DNA of 64,000 nucleotides from JBGSMF01 sp964651475 (GTDB taxonomy: Bacteria > Chloroflexota > Anaerolineae > Fen-1058), in the NCBI GenBank assembly GCA_964651475.1, contig CAZYXV010000020.1:15798-79797 (forward strand), given 5' to 3'. Within the stretch, counting starts at the first letter, position 1. Every line of letters begins with the position of its first letter. Shown piece by piece: positions 31,712 through 41,058 of this stretch. The notes beneath the pieces are model-generated. The model had not been told where the DNA came from. It searched no databases and saw only the letters and a list, made by a program, of their open reading frames with translations. Position numbers and translations under genes: made by a program.

Positions 31712-34609
31712 TTATATGTCACTTGCCAACGCGCACGCGATGGCCTGCTCCAATGTCAACGCTCGACCGTCTGACCGGGCGTTTTGAAGCGACGCCTGGG
31801 TTGGCCATGCCGATATGGCGGCGGTGCAGCGATCATATTCGATGCGGTCGGCGGGGTCAATGGATACCCCGAAGGTCCGGCAGAGCGCTTCGACTGCGCC
31901 AAGCAATTGCGCGGCCCGCCTGTAATGTTCAAAGCAAGAGGGCGGCGGTATGGATTGGGCTTGCAGGACGGCAACTCCGGCCAGTCCCATCAGCGCCAGG
32001 AGGATGCCGCTTGTTTGACCCCGTTCTCTTTCCATCGCCAGGCTCTCGGTAAAATACGCGGCGGCCTGCTGTCTATCGTGATGGTACAGCGCCACGCATC
32101 CCACATTATGAAGCAAGGCCGCTATGCCCCGCTTGCTCCCCAGCGCGCGGTGGAGCGACAGGCTTTCCTCGTAAAGCTCGGCGGCCCGCTCGTAATCATC
32201 CTGGCAGCGCGCTACTTCACCCAAAACGTTCAGCGCGTCTGCGATGAGCCACTTGTCTCCTACCTGCCGAAAAATGGACAGACTCTCTTCGTACAAGGAG
32301 CGCGCTTGAGCATGGTCGGCTTGAAGATACGCCAGAAAGCCCAGATTGCCAAGCGACATGGCTTGTCCCCACTTGTCTCCAACCTCTCGAAAAAGCGCCA
32401 GGCTTTCTTCGAAGAGAGCGCGCGCCGCGGCAGGCTCGGTCTGGCCATATACCGTTCCCAGGCAGCGCAGCGCAAAGGCCAGGCTATGCCTGTCTTCACC
32501 GGTGCGCAGGCGATTGACGCTTTCTGTCAACAAGGCGAGCGCTGTGACGTGGTCATTTTTCCCAAGAGCCATCATGCCGAGCGAGGTTTGGGCGCGCGCA
32601 ATTTCGTGCGGGTTATTTTGTTTTTGCCACAGCTCTAAACTTGCGTCGAGCATGTGTTGCGCGGCCTGATTGTCGCCGTGGAGCCGGGCCAATTCGCCGG
32701 CGGCGTACAGCGCTTTGGCGCGCGCGGCAGTGTGTTCCAAAGCGCCGGGCAGCGCCAGCGCCCTTTCAAGCTCGGCGTGCCCTTCGCTCCAGTGTCCCCG
32801 CAAGTACCAGAATCGCCACAAAGCCCCCGCCAGGCGCAGGCTCTTGACGTGGTTGCTGCTGTCTTTTTGATACCACTTGAGGGCGGCTTGCAAGTTGTTG
32901 TGTTCGACCTCCAATTGTTCCAGCCAGGCAATTTGATCTGGCCCCGTCAGGCGAGGCTCTGCCGTCTCGGCCAGTTTCAGGAAAAACTCGGCGTGGCGTT
33001 GCTGCAACATTTCGACGTCTTGGATTGTTTCGCTGGCGGCGAGTTGCTCCTGGGCGTATTCTCGAATGATTTCCAGCATGGTCAGGCGGGGCTGGCCGGC
33101 GTTCTCCTCTTGCCGTACCAGGCTATTATCTATGAGCGTTGCCAGCCCGTCGAGCGAAACGCCGACTACGGCTTCGGCGGCCTGGAGCGAGCCGCCTCCC
33201 GCAAAGACCGCCAGTCTTCGAAAGAGTTTTTGCTCGTCCGCGTTGAGCAAGTCGTGACTCCAGGCAATGGCGCCCCGCATGGTCTGCTGCCGCAATGGCA
33301 GGTTGCGCGCGCCGCCCGTCAACAGCGAGAGCCGGCGATCCAGTCGCCCCAGCATGGCCTGGGGTGAAAGCAGGCGGCTGCGCGCCGCCGCCAGTTCAAT
33401 CGCCAATGGCAGGCAATCCAGGCGGGTGCAAATCTTGGCCACAGCCAGGGCATTGTCGTCGGTCAGAGCAAAGTCGGGCCTGACGGCCTGCGCGCGTTCG
33501 ACAAAGAGGGCGATGGCGGAATATTGCAAGAGCTGGCGGATCTTGTGCGGCAGGCGCTCGAGTTTGGGCAGCGCCAGGGGGGGGACGGGAAGGACGTATT
33601 CGTCGGGCGCCCGCAGCGCAGCCCGGCTGGCAATGACGACCTTGAGCCGGGGCGATTTTGCCAGCAAGTCGAGCACCAGCGGCGTGGCTTCCAGAATATG
33701 CTCAAAGTTGTCGAACATGAGCAGCACTTGCTTGTCGCTCAGAAAAGTGTAGAGGCCGTCCAGCAGCGGCCTGCCGGCGGCTTCGCTGATCCCCAGCGCC
33801 TGGGCAATGGCCGGCGCGACGAGGTGAGCCGCCCACACCATGCCGAGCGGCACAAAAAACACGCCATCTTCAAACTCTTCGAGCATGTTGGCGGCCACCT
33901 GGAGGCCCAGCCGGGTTTTGCCTATGCCGCCGGGACCGGTGAGCGTGAGCATGCGTACCTGGGGCCGCCGCAAAAAGGCGCACGCCGCGGCGACTTCTAA
34001 TTCGCGCCCGACGAGCGCGGTAGATTGCGCCGGCAAATTCGTCGAGCGCGAATCGAGCGTTCGGAGCGGCGGAAAATCTACCGGCAAATCGGGAGTGACG
34101 ATTTGAAAGATGTGTTCCGAACCGGTCAAATCTTTGAGGCGGCGCATTCCCAAGTCGCGCAGCTGCGCGCCGAGCGGCAAGCTCCCTCGCACCAATTTCT
34201 GAGTCGCCTGCGAAAGCAAGATTTGCCCTCCGTGCCCGGTGTACATCAAACTGAGAATGTGATTGATGGTGGGGCCAAAATAGTCGCCGTCGCGCTCTTC
34301 GGCGCTGCCGGTATGCAGCACCATGCGCACGCGCATCGCGCCAATCTCGCCCCATCGCTCAGCGTACAGCTTGCGTTGAGCATCTATCGCCGCGTCCAGC
34401 GCGTCCGCAGCGGAGGCAAAGACGGTGTAAAACGAGTCCCCCACGGTTTTGAACACGCGCCCGCCGTGTTTTTCAATGGCGTGTTGCAAGATGCTATCGT
34501 GGCGCGCCAGCGCGACCTTCATAGTATCGGGATACCTTTCCCACAGCTTGGTGCTGCTGGCGATGTCTGTGAAGAGGAAGGTAACGGCCTCGCTCGGCAC
34601 TTGAGCCAT
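31712..34609 (-). CDS. class III cyclase-domain STAND ATPase with TPRs (degenerate cyclase, copy 1)
   Basis: Paralogue of the following gene, 965 residues from the ATG at 34609, chosen because its N-terminus then aligns with the paralogue and GAGGT lies seven bases upstream. Both metal aspartates are present (Asp15 in FLFTDIASST, Asp58 in KTVGDSF), with Asp109 and Asn116. The transition-state Arg is replaced by Ser120 (NHILS instead of NxxxR). The ATPase has GPGGIGKT and LLMFDNFEH motifs, and many TPRs follow (patterns such as ALFEESLALFREVGDKWG). The protein could provide the metal-binding half of a heterodimeric cyclase. First gene of a three-gene operon; an inverted repeat overlaps its ribosome binding site. 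Confidence 0.88.
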   Translation of the reverse strand: MAQVPSEAVTFLFTDIASSTKLWERYPDTMKVALARHDSILQHAIEKHGGRVFKTVGDSFYTVFASAADALDAAIDAQRKLYAERWGEIGAMRVRMVLHTGSAEERDGDYFGPTINHILSLMYTGHGGQILLSQATQKLVRGSLPLGAQLRDLGMRRLKDLTGSEHIFQIVTPDLPVDFPPLRTLDSRSTNLPAQSTALVGRELEVAAACAFLRRPQVRMLTLTGPGGIGKTRLGLQVAANMLEEFEDGVFFVPLGMVWAAHLVAPAIAQALGISEAAGRPLLDGLYTFLSDKQVLLMFDNFEHILEATPLVLDLLAKSPRLKVVIASRAALRAPDEYVLPVPPLALPKLERLPHKIRQLLQYSAIALFVERAQAVRPDFALTDDNALAVAKICTRLDCLPLAIELAAARSRLLSPQAMLGRLDRRLSLLTGGARNLPLRQQTMRGAIAWSHDLLNADEQKLFRRLAVFAGGGSLQAAEAVVGVSLDGLATLIDNSLVRQEENAGQPRLTMLEIIREYAQEQLAASETIQDVEMLQQRHAEFFLKLAETAEPRLTGPDQIAWLEQLEVEHNNLQAALKWYQKDSSNHVKSLRLAGALWRFWYLRGHWSEGHAELERALALPGALEHTAARAKALYAAGELARLHGDNQAAQHMLDASLELWQKQNNPHEIARAQTSLGMMALGKNDHVTALALLTESVNRLRTGEDRHSLAFALRCLGTVYGQTEPAAARALFEESLALFREVGDKWGQAMSLGNLGFLAYLQADHAQARSLYEESLSIFRQVGDKWLIADALNVLGEVARCQDDYERAAELYEESLSLHRALGSKRGIAALLHNVGCVALYHHDRQQAAAYFTESLAMERERGQTSGILLALMGLAGVAVLQAQSIPPPSCFEHYRRAAQLLGAVEALCRTFGVSIDPADRIEYDRCTAAISAWPTQASLQNARSDGRALTLEQAIACALASDI

Positions 34610-34614
34610 CAGGT

Positions 34615-34669
34615 AACCTCGCGCGATGAACAATAAGCGTAAAGCTATTATAGCACATCGCGCGAGGTT
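34615..34669 (-). promoter_or_regulatory. 14-bp inverted repeat enclosing a TATAAT and covering the cyclase ribosome binding site
   Basis: Perfect arms AACCTCGCGCGATG (34615-34628) and CATCGCGCGAGGTT (34656-34669) flank 27 bp. On the minus strand TATAAT lies in the loop (34652 to 34647), and the downstream arm contains the GAGGTT ribosome binding site of the cyclase gene. A transcript reading through from ileS would fold and hide the site, while one started from the loop promoter would not. No convincing -35 hexamer is seen. Confidence 0.55.
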
Positions 34670-34690
34670 AGGGCCAAAGATTAAGATTGA

Positions 34691-37600
34691 TTAACCGCGC
34701 CCTGGCGCGCTCACGCGCTTCACCGCCAGCGTCACCGGCTGGCCGTCAATCCTGAACGCCTCGACCTTTTCTCCCTCCGGCGCGGCGGCCTCTTCCAGCC
34801 TGACGCTGAGGGTTTCGGCCTTGATGTACTCGGCCCACAGCGCGATGGCGCCGGCCACGCTTTCGCTGGCGTGATACGCCGTCTCGATGCGGTCGGCCAA
34901 TTCAAAGTTGGCGTCTTTGCGCATGGTCTGGATGCGGCGGACGATTTCACGCGCCATGCCCTCGGCGGCCAGTTCCGGCGTCAGGTGTGTGTCGAGCGCC
35001 ACGACCACGCCGCCTTCGGCCTGCACTGCCAGGCCTTCGCGCGGCGTGGCCTGGACGATGACGTGCTCCGGCGCAAGCTGGACGGGCTGGCCGTCTACCG
35101 CCAGCTCTAGCGGCTTGTTCTCTCGAAGCGCTCGGACAGCAGAGTAGGGGGGCAGCGCATTGAGCGCCGCGCGCACTGCCGGGAATTGCTTGCCGAACCT
35201 GGGTCCCAGCGTCTTGTTATCTGGCAGCAACTTGTACGTCACCAGATCCTCTTCGCGCTCGACAAACTCGACTGCTTTCACGTTTAACTCGTCGGTGACA
35301 ATGTCGGCCAGGCGGGCGATGCCGGCTTTTTGCGCCGGGTCCGCCACGACCATGGCGCGCCCGAGCGGCTGGCGCACCTTGACGCCCGAAGCGGCGCGCG
35401 TGGCGTGCCCCAGCGTGACGGCCTGGCGCGCCGCGGCCATATCCGCCAGCAAGGCGCGGTCGTCGTCGTCCAGCGGCTCGCCCTTGGGCCAGTCGCCCAG
35501 ATGCACGCTGGCGGGGGCGTCGGCGTAAACGCTGCGCACCAGGTTTTGGTACATGGCCTCGGTCACGAACGGCACCAGCGGCGCCAGCAGCCGGGTGAGC
35601 GCGGTCAACACGGTATAGAGCGTGCTGTAGGCCGCGTTCTTGTCCGAATCGGCTTCCGATTTCCAAAAGCGGCGGCGGCAGCGGCGCACGTACCAGTTGC
35701 TCAGATCGTCCAGGAAAAGCTCGACGGCTTTGGCGGCGCTCATCGCGTCGTAATCTGCAAGCTGGGTGGTGACGAGGGCGATGAGTTCAGACAGCCGCGC
35801 CATGATCCAGCGATCCAGCACGCTGAACGCGCCGGGGCGGCCCTGGTCCGGCGTCCAGCCATCCACGTTGGCGTACATCACAAAGAACGAGTACACGTTC
35901 CACAGCGGGATGAGAAAGCGCCGCCGCACGTCGTCCATGGTGTGATAGCCGAACAGCATGTCCGACTCGGGGCGCTGGCAGCAGTACGCCCAGCGCATCA
36001 CGTCCACGCCGGCGGTATCGGCGGCTTCGTTGAACTCGATCATGTTGCCGGCCGATTTGTGCATCTCGCGGCCATCTTCGGCCAGCAGCGTGCCGTAGCT
36101 GAACACGGTCTTGCACGGCGGCTTGCGCTCCAGCGCCGTGCTCATCGCAATCAAGCTGTAGAACCAGTTGCGGAACTGGCCGGGGAAGGATTCCGAGATC
36201 AAGTCGGCCGGGAACCATTTTTCCCAGTAAGCGCGGTCGGTGCGATAACACAACGTCGAAAAGCCCACGATGCCCGCGTCCAGCCAGGGGTTGCCCACGT
36301 CTGCAATGCGGCTGATAGTTGCGCCGCATTTGCTGCAGGCAATCTTGACCGCGTCAATCCACGGCCGGTGCGGCGTGTGCCCCTCGAATTGCTCCCAGCC
36401 CTGGACGGCGCGCGCTTTTAATTCTTGTTCGCTGCCGATCACGTCAAAGTTGCCGCACGCGCCGCACTCCCAAATCGGCAGCGCCAGGCCCCAATAGCGC
36501 TTTTTGCTGATCATCCAATCGTGCATGTTGCGCAGCCATTCCATCTCGCGTTCGTAGCCGAACGCCGGGATCCAGCGAATCTGGCTGACCGAGTCCATCA
36601 TCTGGTAGCGCAAGCTGGCGGTTTTTTCTTCGTCAGTTACTTGCTCGTAGGGCTTGTCGTAGGTCTGCCCCATGCTGACGAACCATTCGTCCACCAGCCG
36701 GAATACCAGCGGCGTGTGGCAGCGCCAACATTCGGGGTAGCGGTGAGTATAGCCCTCCAGGCGATAAAAGCGCCCTTTGCGTTTGAGGTCCTCGACGATG
36801 GGTTCCGTCACTGCGTTCACATCCATGCCGGTGAGCCAGCCAAAGCCATCCATATAAACGCCAAACTCGTCCAGCGGCGCCAGGATGCGCAGATAGTGTT
36901 CCTTGCTCAGTTGAAAGTCTTCTGCGCCGCAGCCCGGCGCGATGTGGACGATGCCTGTGCCTTCTTCTTCGCCCACGTCTTTCCACAGAATCACGCGATG
37001 GTTGGCGGCAGAGCCGGAAGCCTGCTGCGCGGGTAAATCGTCAAAAGGTCCTTCGTAGGTCCAGCCATCCATGGCTGCGCCCTCGAGTTCGCCCAACACC
37101 TGATATGGCCCGACCAGCATGTGCAGGCAGCCTTTGCTCAGATAAAGAATCTCATCTCCTTGCTGGACCTTGGCGTAGGTCAAATCGGGGCCGACGGCGG
37201 CCGCCACGTTAGAGGTGAGCGTCCAGGGCGTCGTCGTCCAAACCAGCAGCGACTCGCCCGGGCGATCCCGCAGCGGAAAGCGCACCGTCAGGCCGGGATC
37301 TGTCCGCTCAATGTACCCTTCCGTGACAATCTCGTGCTGGCTGATGCCGGTGGCGCAGCGCGCGCACCACGGCATCACGTCGCGCCCTTTGTAGATCCAA
37401 CCGCGCTGGTGGCAGCTTTTGAGCATGTTCCAGATCTGGTAATTGTTTTCGTTGGAAAACGTAAAATAACTTCCGCCCAATTCGGGCAATCCCAGGCGGG
37501 CCACAATTTGCTCGACGGTATCTGTCACCGGGCCAAGCGGGCCATTGACGGTGATGACTTTTTGGGGCGATTCGACCACCTTGCGCGAGAGCATCTCTAG

Positions 37601-38047
37601 CACGTCTATGTCGTTCCAATCCATCTGGTAGCCCAGCCGGATGGACTGCTGCGTTTGGACGGCGGCAAAGTGCAGCACGCGGCTCTTGCACAGCCGCACA
37701 AAGTCGGCCATGCCGTGCGCTTCGATGTCTTTTTTAGTGGTATAGCCGAGTTCCTTTTCGACGTTGACCTCGACCCACAAGCCCTGGCAGTCAAAGCCGT
37801 TTTGCCAGCGTTGGTCAAAGCCCCGCATGGCCCAGTATCGCTGGTACAGGTCCTTGTAGGTGCGGCCCCAGGCGTGGTGCGCGCCCATTGGATTGTTGGC
37901 GGTGATGGGCCCGTCTATGAACGACCAGCGGGGACGCCCCGCCAATTTTTGACGCAGGGCGTCAAAAATGTTGGCCTCGCGCCAAAAGCGTAAAATGTCC
38001 GATTCCAACGCCGGAAAGTTGGTTGTGGTGGATAGTGCTTGAAACAC
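34691..38047 (-). CDS. ileS: isoleucyl-tRNA synthetase
   Basis: Class Ia synthetase of 1118 residues, close to the length of the eukaryote-like IleRS type. The HIGH motif reads HHAWG near residues 57-61. The KMSKS loop reads EMHKSAGN near 655-661, a variant with the key Lys and Ser kept. A long CP1 editing insertion contains TTPWTLTSN (the TWTLP-like threonine stretch). Cysteine pairs CGACG and CSKCG suggest a zinc site, and an anticodon-binding C-terminus follows. It charges tRNA-Ile. It is the third gene after an Ile-type T-box leader, 33 bp after the membrane propeller gene, so it is probably controlled by uncharged tRNA-Ile from a distance. Type-2 IleRS enzymes are often less sensitive to mupirocin, but that is family knowledge only. 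Confidence 0.93.
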   Translation of the reverse strand: MFQALSTTTNFPALESDILRFWREANIFDALRQKLAGRPRWSFIDGPITANNPMGAHHAWGRTYKDLYQRYWAMRGFDQRWQNGFDCQGLWVEVNVEKELGYTTKKDIEAHGMADFVRLCKSRVLHFAAVQTQQSIRLGYQMDWNDIDVLEMLSRKVVESPQKVITVNGPLGPVTDTVEQIVARLGLPELGGSYFTFSNENNYQIWNMLKSCHQRGWIYKGRDVMPWCARCATGISQHEIVTEGYIERTDPGLTVRFPLRDRPGESLLVWTTTPWTLTSNVAAAVGPDLTYAKVQQGDEILYLSKGCLHMLVGPYQVLGELEGAAMDGWTYEGPFDDLPAQQASGSAANHRVILWKDVGEEEGTGIVHIAPGCGAEDFQLSKEHYLRILAPLDEFGVYMDGFGWLTGMDVNAVTEPIVEDLKRKGRFYRLEGYTHRYPECWRCHTPLVFRLVDEWFVSMGQTYDKPYEQVTDEEKTASLRYQMMDSVSQIRWIPAFGYEREMEWLRNMHDWMISKKRYWGLALPIWECGACGNFDVIGSEQELKARAVQGWEQFEGHTPHRPWIDAVKIACSKCGATISRIADVGNPWLDAGIVGFSTLCYRTDRAYWEKWFPADLISESFPGQFRNWFYSLIAMSTALERKPPCKTVFSYGTLLAEDGREMHKSAGNMIEFNEAADTAGVDVMRWAYCCQRPESDMLFGYHTMDDVRRRFLIPLWNVYSFFVMYANVDGWTPDQGRPGAFSVLDRWIMARLSELIALVTTQLADYDAMSAAKAVELFLDDLSNWYVRRCRRRFWKSEADSDKNAAYSTLYTVLTALTRLLAPLVPFVTEAMYQNLVRSVYADAPASVHLGDWPKGEPLDDDDRALLADMAAARQAVTLGHATRAASGVKVRQPLGRAMVVADPAQKAGIARLADIVTDELNVKAVEFVEREEDLVTYKLLPDNKTLGPRFGKQFPAVRAALNALPPYSAVRALRENKPLELAVDGQPVQLAPEHVIVQATPREGLAVQAEGGVVVALDTHLTPELAAEGMAREIVRRIQTMRKDANFELADRIETAYHASESVAGAIALWAEYIKAETLSVRLEEAAAPEGEKVEAFRIDGQPVTLAVKRVSAPGRG

Positions 38048-38080
38048 AGATGCCTCCTCTTGATGTTTTGCGTGTCGCCG

Positions 38081-39868
38081 CTAGCCCCGCAGAGCCAGCG
38101 TGGGGCCGAACACGAGCATGGTCAATACCATGTCGCACAAGATGAAAATGAGCGTGGCCCAGAACACCGAATCTGTCCGCTCGCGCGCGATTTGCCGCCA
38201 CGTGAACCAGCCGGATACGCCGGCAATCACCAGCTGGATGCCCCAAATCAAGATGGTTCGGTTCCAGCCCGTCAACTCGCGGCCAATCGCCGGATCGGCC
38301 AATACGGCGCCCAAAACGAATTCTTTGGCGATCCAATAAGCCAGGCACGCCGCAATCAGCACGCCGTACGAGCGGCGCTCGTAGAGCGTTTCGCCGCTGC
38401 CAAAGACGCTGTATCCCACGGCAATGAGCAGGCCGGGCAGCACGACCAGCGGAAAAATGGGCAGCAAGGCCAGCCCGCCAAGCATGCGCCAAAACACAAC
38501 CGTTGTTCCAACTAACAAGTCCGTCAAATCTCCCCGGTCCTGGCGGGCGCGGGCGGCAGGGGTGGTGGCGGCATAGTACATGCGGAACCCGGCGCCTGTG
38601 CTGCCTGTCAACCACACGGCGTACAGGTGGCCGGATTTATCGGCGGCCAGGACGGGGCGCGTATTAAAGCCTTGATTATAGCCAATGACTTGATAGCCCA
38701 CGGCTTTGCCGTCTTGAAATATGACCAACGCCGGCACAATGCCCTCGTTGAGTCCAAACGATAGAGCGGCAATCGCGGCGATGGCCATAACGTCGTGTTG
38801 TCCCGCCGCCGGCGCAGGCGAATGGAGCAAGTTGGTGAAATCCGAGCGCGTCCGCAGCGTGGCATCGGCCAGGTTAAGCTTGTATTCACCCTGGTAAGGG
38901 ATGTATTCGGGCTGCCCGCTTTCTGGGATGTAGAGCGATTCTTGCGTGGCCGACTCGGGGTGGCCCAACGGGAAGGACACGTAGGCCGTAAAGCCCATGC
39001 CGGCCATCATTCCTCCCTTGACCTCTCTACCCCACAAAATGTATACTCTTTGCCCGTCTAATCCCAGCTTGGGAAAGGCATCCGACCGCGTCATGGTAAT
39101 GCCGTCGGTGGGTTGCGGCTCGCCAGTTGGAAAAGCGGCGTAAAAAACCTGCCATTGTGTGCTGGTCACCATTTCCACCCAAACGGCGTGCAGACCGCCG
39201 CTGCGGTCGGCCTGGGCATAGACTTGTTCTGCGGGGCGCTGGTTGAGCCGGCGCTCGGCTATCACCTGTCCGCTCGCGTCGAGGCGAGTGTAATAGACGC
39301 CGCGCGCGTCGCTATCGGGGTTGGCTGTCCACAAGAGGTCAAAAGCGCCTTGCCTTAAGGCGACGGCATAGCTTTCGGCGGCGACGTCTGCGGGTGAAAC
39401 AGTCTGCGGCGTTGTGCGTTTTGCGTCGTCGGCGGACGACCAGTGAATCAGGCGCTGAATCTCTTGGCCGCGCAAGCGAGATACGGCAAAGACGTGTGGG
39501 CGTTCCTGTTCATCCAAAACGACCTGCACCGACATAGGAGTGCCAGCCAGTCCTTCGACCCATTGTTCTGCCACGCGCTGCGTGTGCTCGTTCATCCGAA
39601 TGTAATGCACGCCGGTGCCGTGCGGGCCGTTATCGGGCCAGGCCAGGTGAATGTGTTTCCCATCCGCCGAAGCGGCCATGCCGGGCTGCTGGCTGAATGG
39701 CGAGCGGCCAACAATGGTCCCCCGGCTCCAATCGGGTTGAATTTTGTCTGTTTTGTTGTCTATGGGACGGGCAAGGAGGATTATGGCGATGAGCGCGGCC
39801 AGCACGGTGATGCCCGTAAGCGCCAGTTTAAGTTTGGGGCGCCGCGATTTTAACAGCCTGTTTATCAT
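38081..39868 (-). CDS. membrane-anchored beta-propeller-like protein
   Basis: Protein of 595 residues. TM1 (about 15-33) is followed by an extracytoplasmic domain of about 420 residues with blade-like motifs (HIHLAWPDN, VHYIRMN, FDLLWTANPDS, GVYYTRLDASGQ, LHAVWVE, YAVWLTG) resembling sialidase or exo-alpha propellers without clear Asp boxes. Four TM helices follow at about 455-590. It lies between alaX and ileS, 33 bp from ileS, yet has no visible link to translation. GAGGT six bases upstream supports the ATG at 39868. Family not recognised; it could be a cell-surface sensor or assembly factor. Confidence 0.7.
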   Translation of the reverse strand: MINRLLKSRRPKLKLALTGITVLAALIAIILLARPIDNKTDKIQPDWSRGTIVGRSPFSQQPGMAASADGKHIHLAWPDNGPHGTGVHYIRMNEHTQRVAEQWVEGLAGTPMSVQVVLDEQERPHVFAVSRLRGQEIQRLIHWSSADDAKRTTPQTVSPADVAAESYAVALRQGAFDLLWTANPDSDARGVYYTRLDASGQVIAERRLNQRPAEQVYAQADRSGGLHAVWVEMVTSTQWQVFYAAFPTGEPQPTDGITMTRSDAFPKLGLDGQRVYILWGREVKGGMMAGMGFTAYVSFPLGHPESATQESLYIPESGQPEYIPYQGEYKLNLADATLRTRSDFTNLLHSPAPAAGQHDVMAIAAIAALSFGLNEGIVPALVIFQDGKAVGYQVIGYNQGFNTRPVLAADKSGHLYAVWLTGSTGAGFRMYYAATTPAARARQDRGDLTDLLVGTTVVFWRMLGGLALLPIFPLVVLPGLLIAVGYSVFGSGETLYERRSYGVLIAACLAYWIAKEFVLGAVLADPAIGRELTGWNRTILIWGIQLVIAGVSGWFTWRQIARERTDSVFWATLIFILCDMVLTMLVFGPTLALRG

Positions 39869-39890
39869 TAAATACCTCGCGCCAAATTTA

Positions 39891-40053
39891 TAATCAGCGT
39901 TTGATGTGAAATGGAGCTACTTGCCCTGATTTGTCATTGCGAACCGCCTGGAGGGCGGCGAAGCAATCCCATTGCTACGGTTAAGGAGATTGCTTCGGCG
40001 CTTTGCGCCTCGCAATGACAAGGTAGAAACTCTTTTCACATCAAACGTAATCA
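39891..40053. mobile_element. 150-bp MITE-like element with REP core, downstream of alaX
   Basis: Perfect 14-bp inverted ends CGTTTGATGTGAAA (39898-39911) and TTTCACATCAAACG (40034-40047). A likely duplication TAATCA sits on both sides (39891-39896 and 40048-40053). The core is a REP-like palindrome from GTCATTGCGAA to CGCAATGACA. It ends one base before the alaX stop codon (40054-40056) and could act as a hairpin between alaX and the downstream genes. Confidence 0.65.
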
Positions 40054-40761
40054 TCAGACGATTTGAATCTCAATACGCTTGTTGATCTTGCCCTTGCTTT
40101 TGTAATCCACCACCTGGATGTGGCCTACTTCGCGCGTGTTGGCTACGTGCGTCCCGCCGTCGGCTTGCAGGTCCAGCCCCACAATTTCTACCGTGCGCAC
40201 CTGGGCAATGCCTTCTGGCAACAGGTTAATCTTGGTGCGGATCAGATCGGGAATCTGAAAGGCTTCCTGGCGGGGCAAAATTCTCACGCGCACGTCGCGC
40301 GCGGCGGCGACCTCGGCATTGACCCTTTCCTCGATTTCGGCCACCAGCTCTTTTTGCATGCGCTCGAATTCAAAATCCATGCGAGCGCGGCACGGCTCCA
40401 TATTGCCGCCCGTCACCTGCGCGCCGTAATCGCGAAAGATCACCCCGCATAGAATGTGAAGCGCCGTGTGCGTGCGCATCAGCTTGTGGCGCCGGTCCCA
40501 GTCAAGCTCGCCGCGGACCTGGACGCCGACGCCTGGAGGCTCTCCTTCCACCTCGTGCCACACCTCGTCGCCTTGCTTGCGCACTTTGACCACCTGCCAC
40601 TGCATTCCTTCTACTTTGAGCCATCCAAGATCGTTGGACTGGCCGCCGCCGCCGGGGTAGAATGCGGTGCGGTCGAGCGCGAGCGCGTTGCCCTCCACCG
40701 CCGTCACGCTGGCCTCGAACTCGCGGATATAGCTATCGGTTTGGTAAATCAAGTCTGTCAT
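40054..40761 (-). CDS. alaX: AlaX-type alanyl-tRNA editing protein
   Basis: Stand-alone editing homologue of alanyl-tRNA synthetase that hydrolyses mischarged tRNA-Ala (Ser or Gly). The 235-residue protein contains FYPGGGGQ near the N-terminus and the HxxxH metal motif THTALH. The second metal motif reads ADGGTHVANTREVG, in which an expected Cys of the Cx3H signature is Asp. The C-terminal SKGKINKRIEI is typical of this family. The start at 40761 is set by AAGAGG upstream; codons further up belong to the T-box terminator. It is the first gene after an Ile-specifier T-box, so it is likely induced with ileS when tRNA-Ile is uncharged. Confidence 0.88.
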   Translation of the reverse strand: MTDLIYQTDSYIREFEASVTAVEGNALALDRTAFYPGGGGQSNDLGWLKVEGMQWQVVKVRKQGDEVWHEVEGEPPGVGVQVRGELDWDRRHKLMRTHTALHILCGVIFRDYGAQVTGGNMEPCRARMDFEFERMQKELVAEIEERVNAEVAAARDVRVRILPRQEAFQIPDLIRTKINLLPEGIAQVRTVEIVGLDLQADGGTHVANTREVGHIQVVDYKSKGKINKRIEIQIV

Positions 40762-40791
40762 GGTTAGCCTCTTATTACACGAGTAAAAGAT

Positions 40792-40825
40792 AAAACGCTC
40801 CCGTCCCAATCAGGGACGAGAGCGT
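40792..40825 (-). terminator. T-box-controlled rho-independent terminator
   Basis: On the minus strand, arms ACGCTCTCGTCCC and GGGACGGGAGCGT with a five-base loop are followed by TTTT. Its 5' part lies directly after the T-box motif, so the terminator and antiterminator folds compete. Confidence 0.85.
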
Positions 40826-40948
40826 ACTCCCGCGGTACCACCCTGCTTGCATGCAGCCGTCCAAATAACGCAGCCGCAAACCACTTGTGCCAGCGACCAT
40901 CATCGCTGCGCCTCGATAACGTGAGGCGGCGCCGGCGTTCTTACTGGG

Positions 40949-41058
40949 GCAAAGCGGTATCTTCTCAATAATCCGGGGTAGTGGCAGGGCTTTTGCCCCT
41001 GCCCTCATATGGGCGACCGCAAGAGTCGCCCCTACATTTTGAGATGATACGCAAAGCG
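40949..41058. mobile_element. MITE family A, copy 2, inside the T-box leader
   Basis: A 94-bp element (40957-41050) with ends GTATCTTCTCAA and TTGAGATGATAC and an 8-bp target duplication GCAAAGCG (40949-40956 and 41051-41058). Its internal hairpins match copy 1. It lies between stem I and the antiterminator. Confidence 0.8.
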
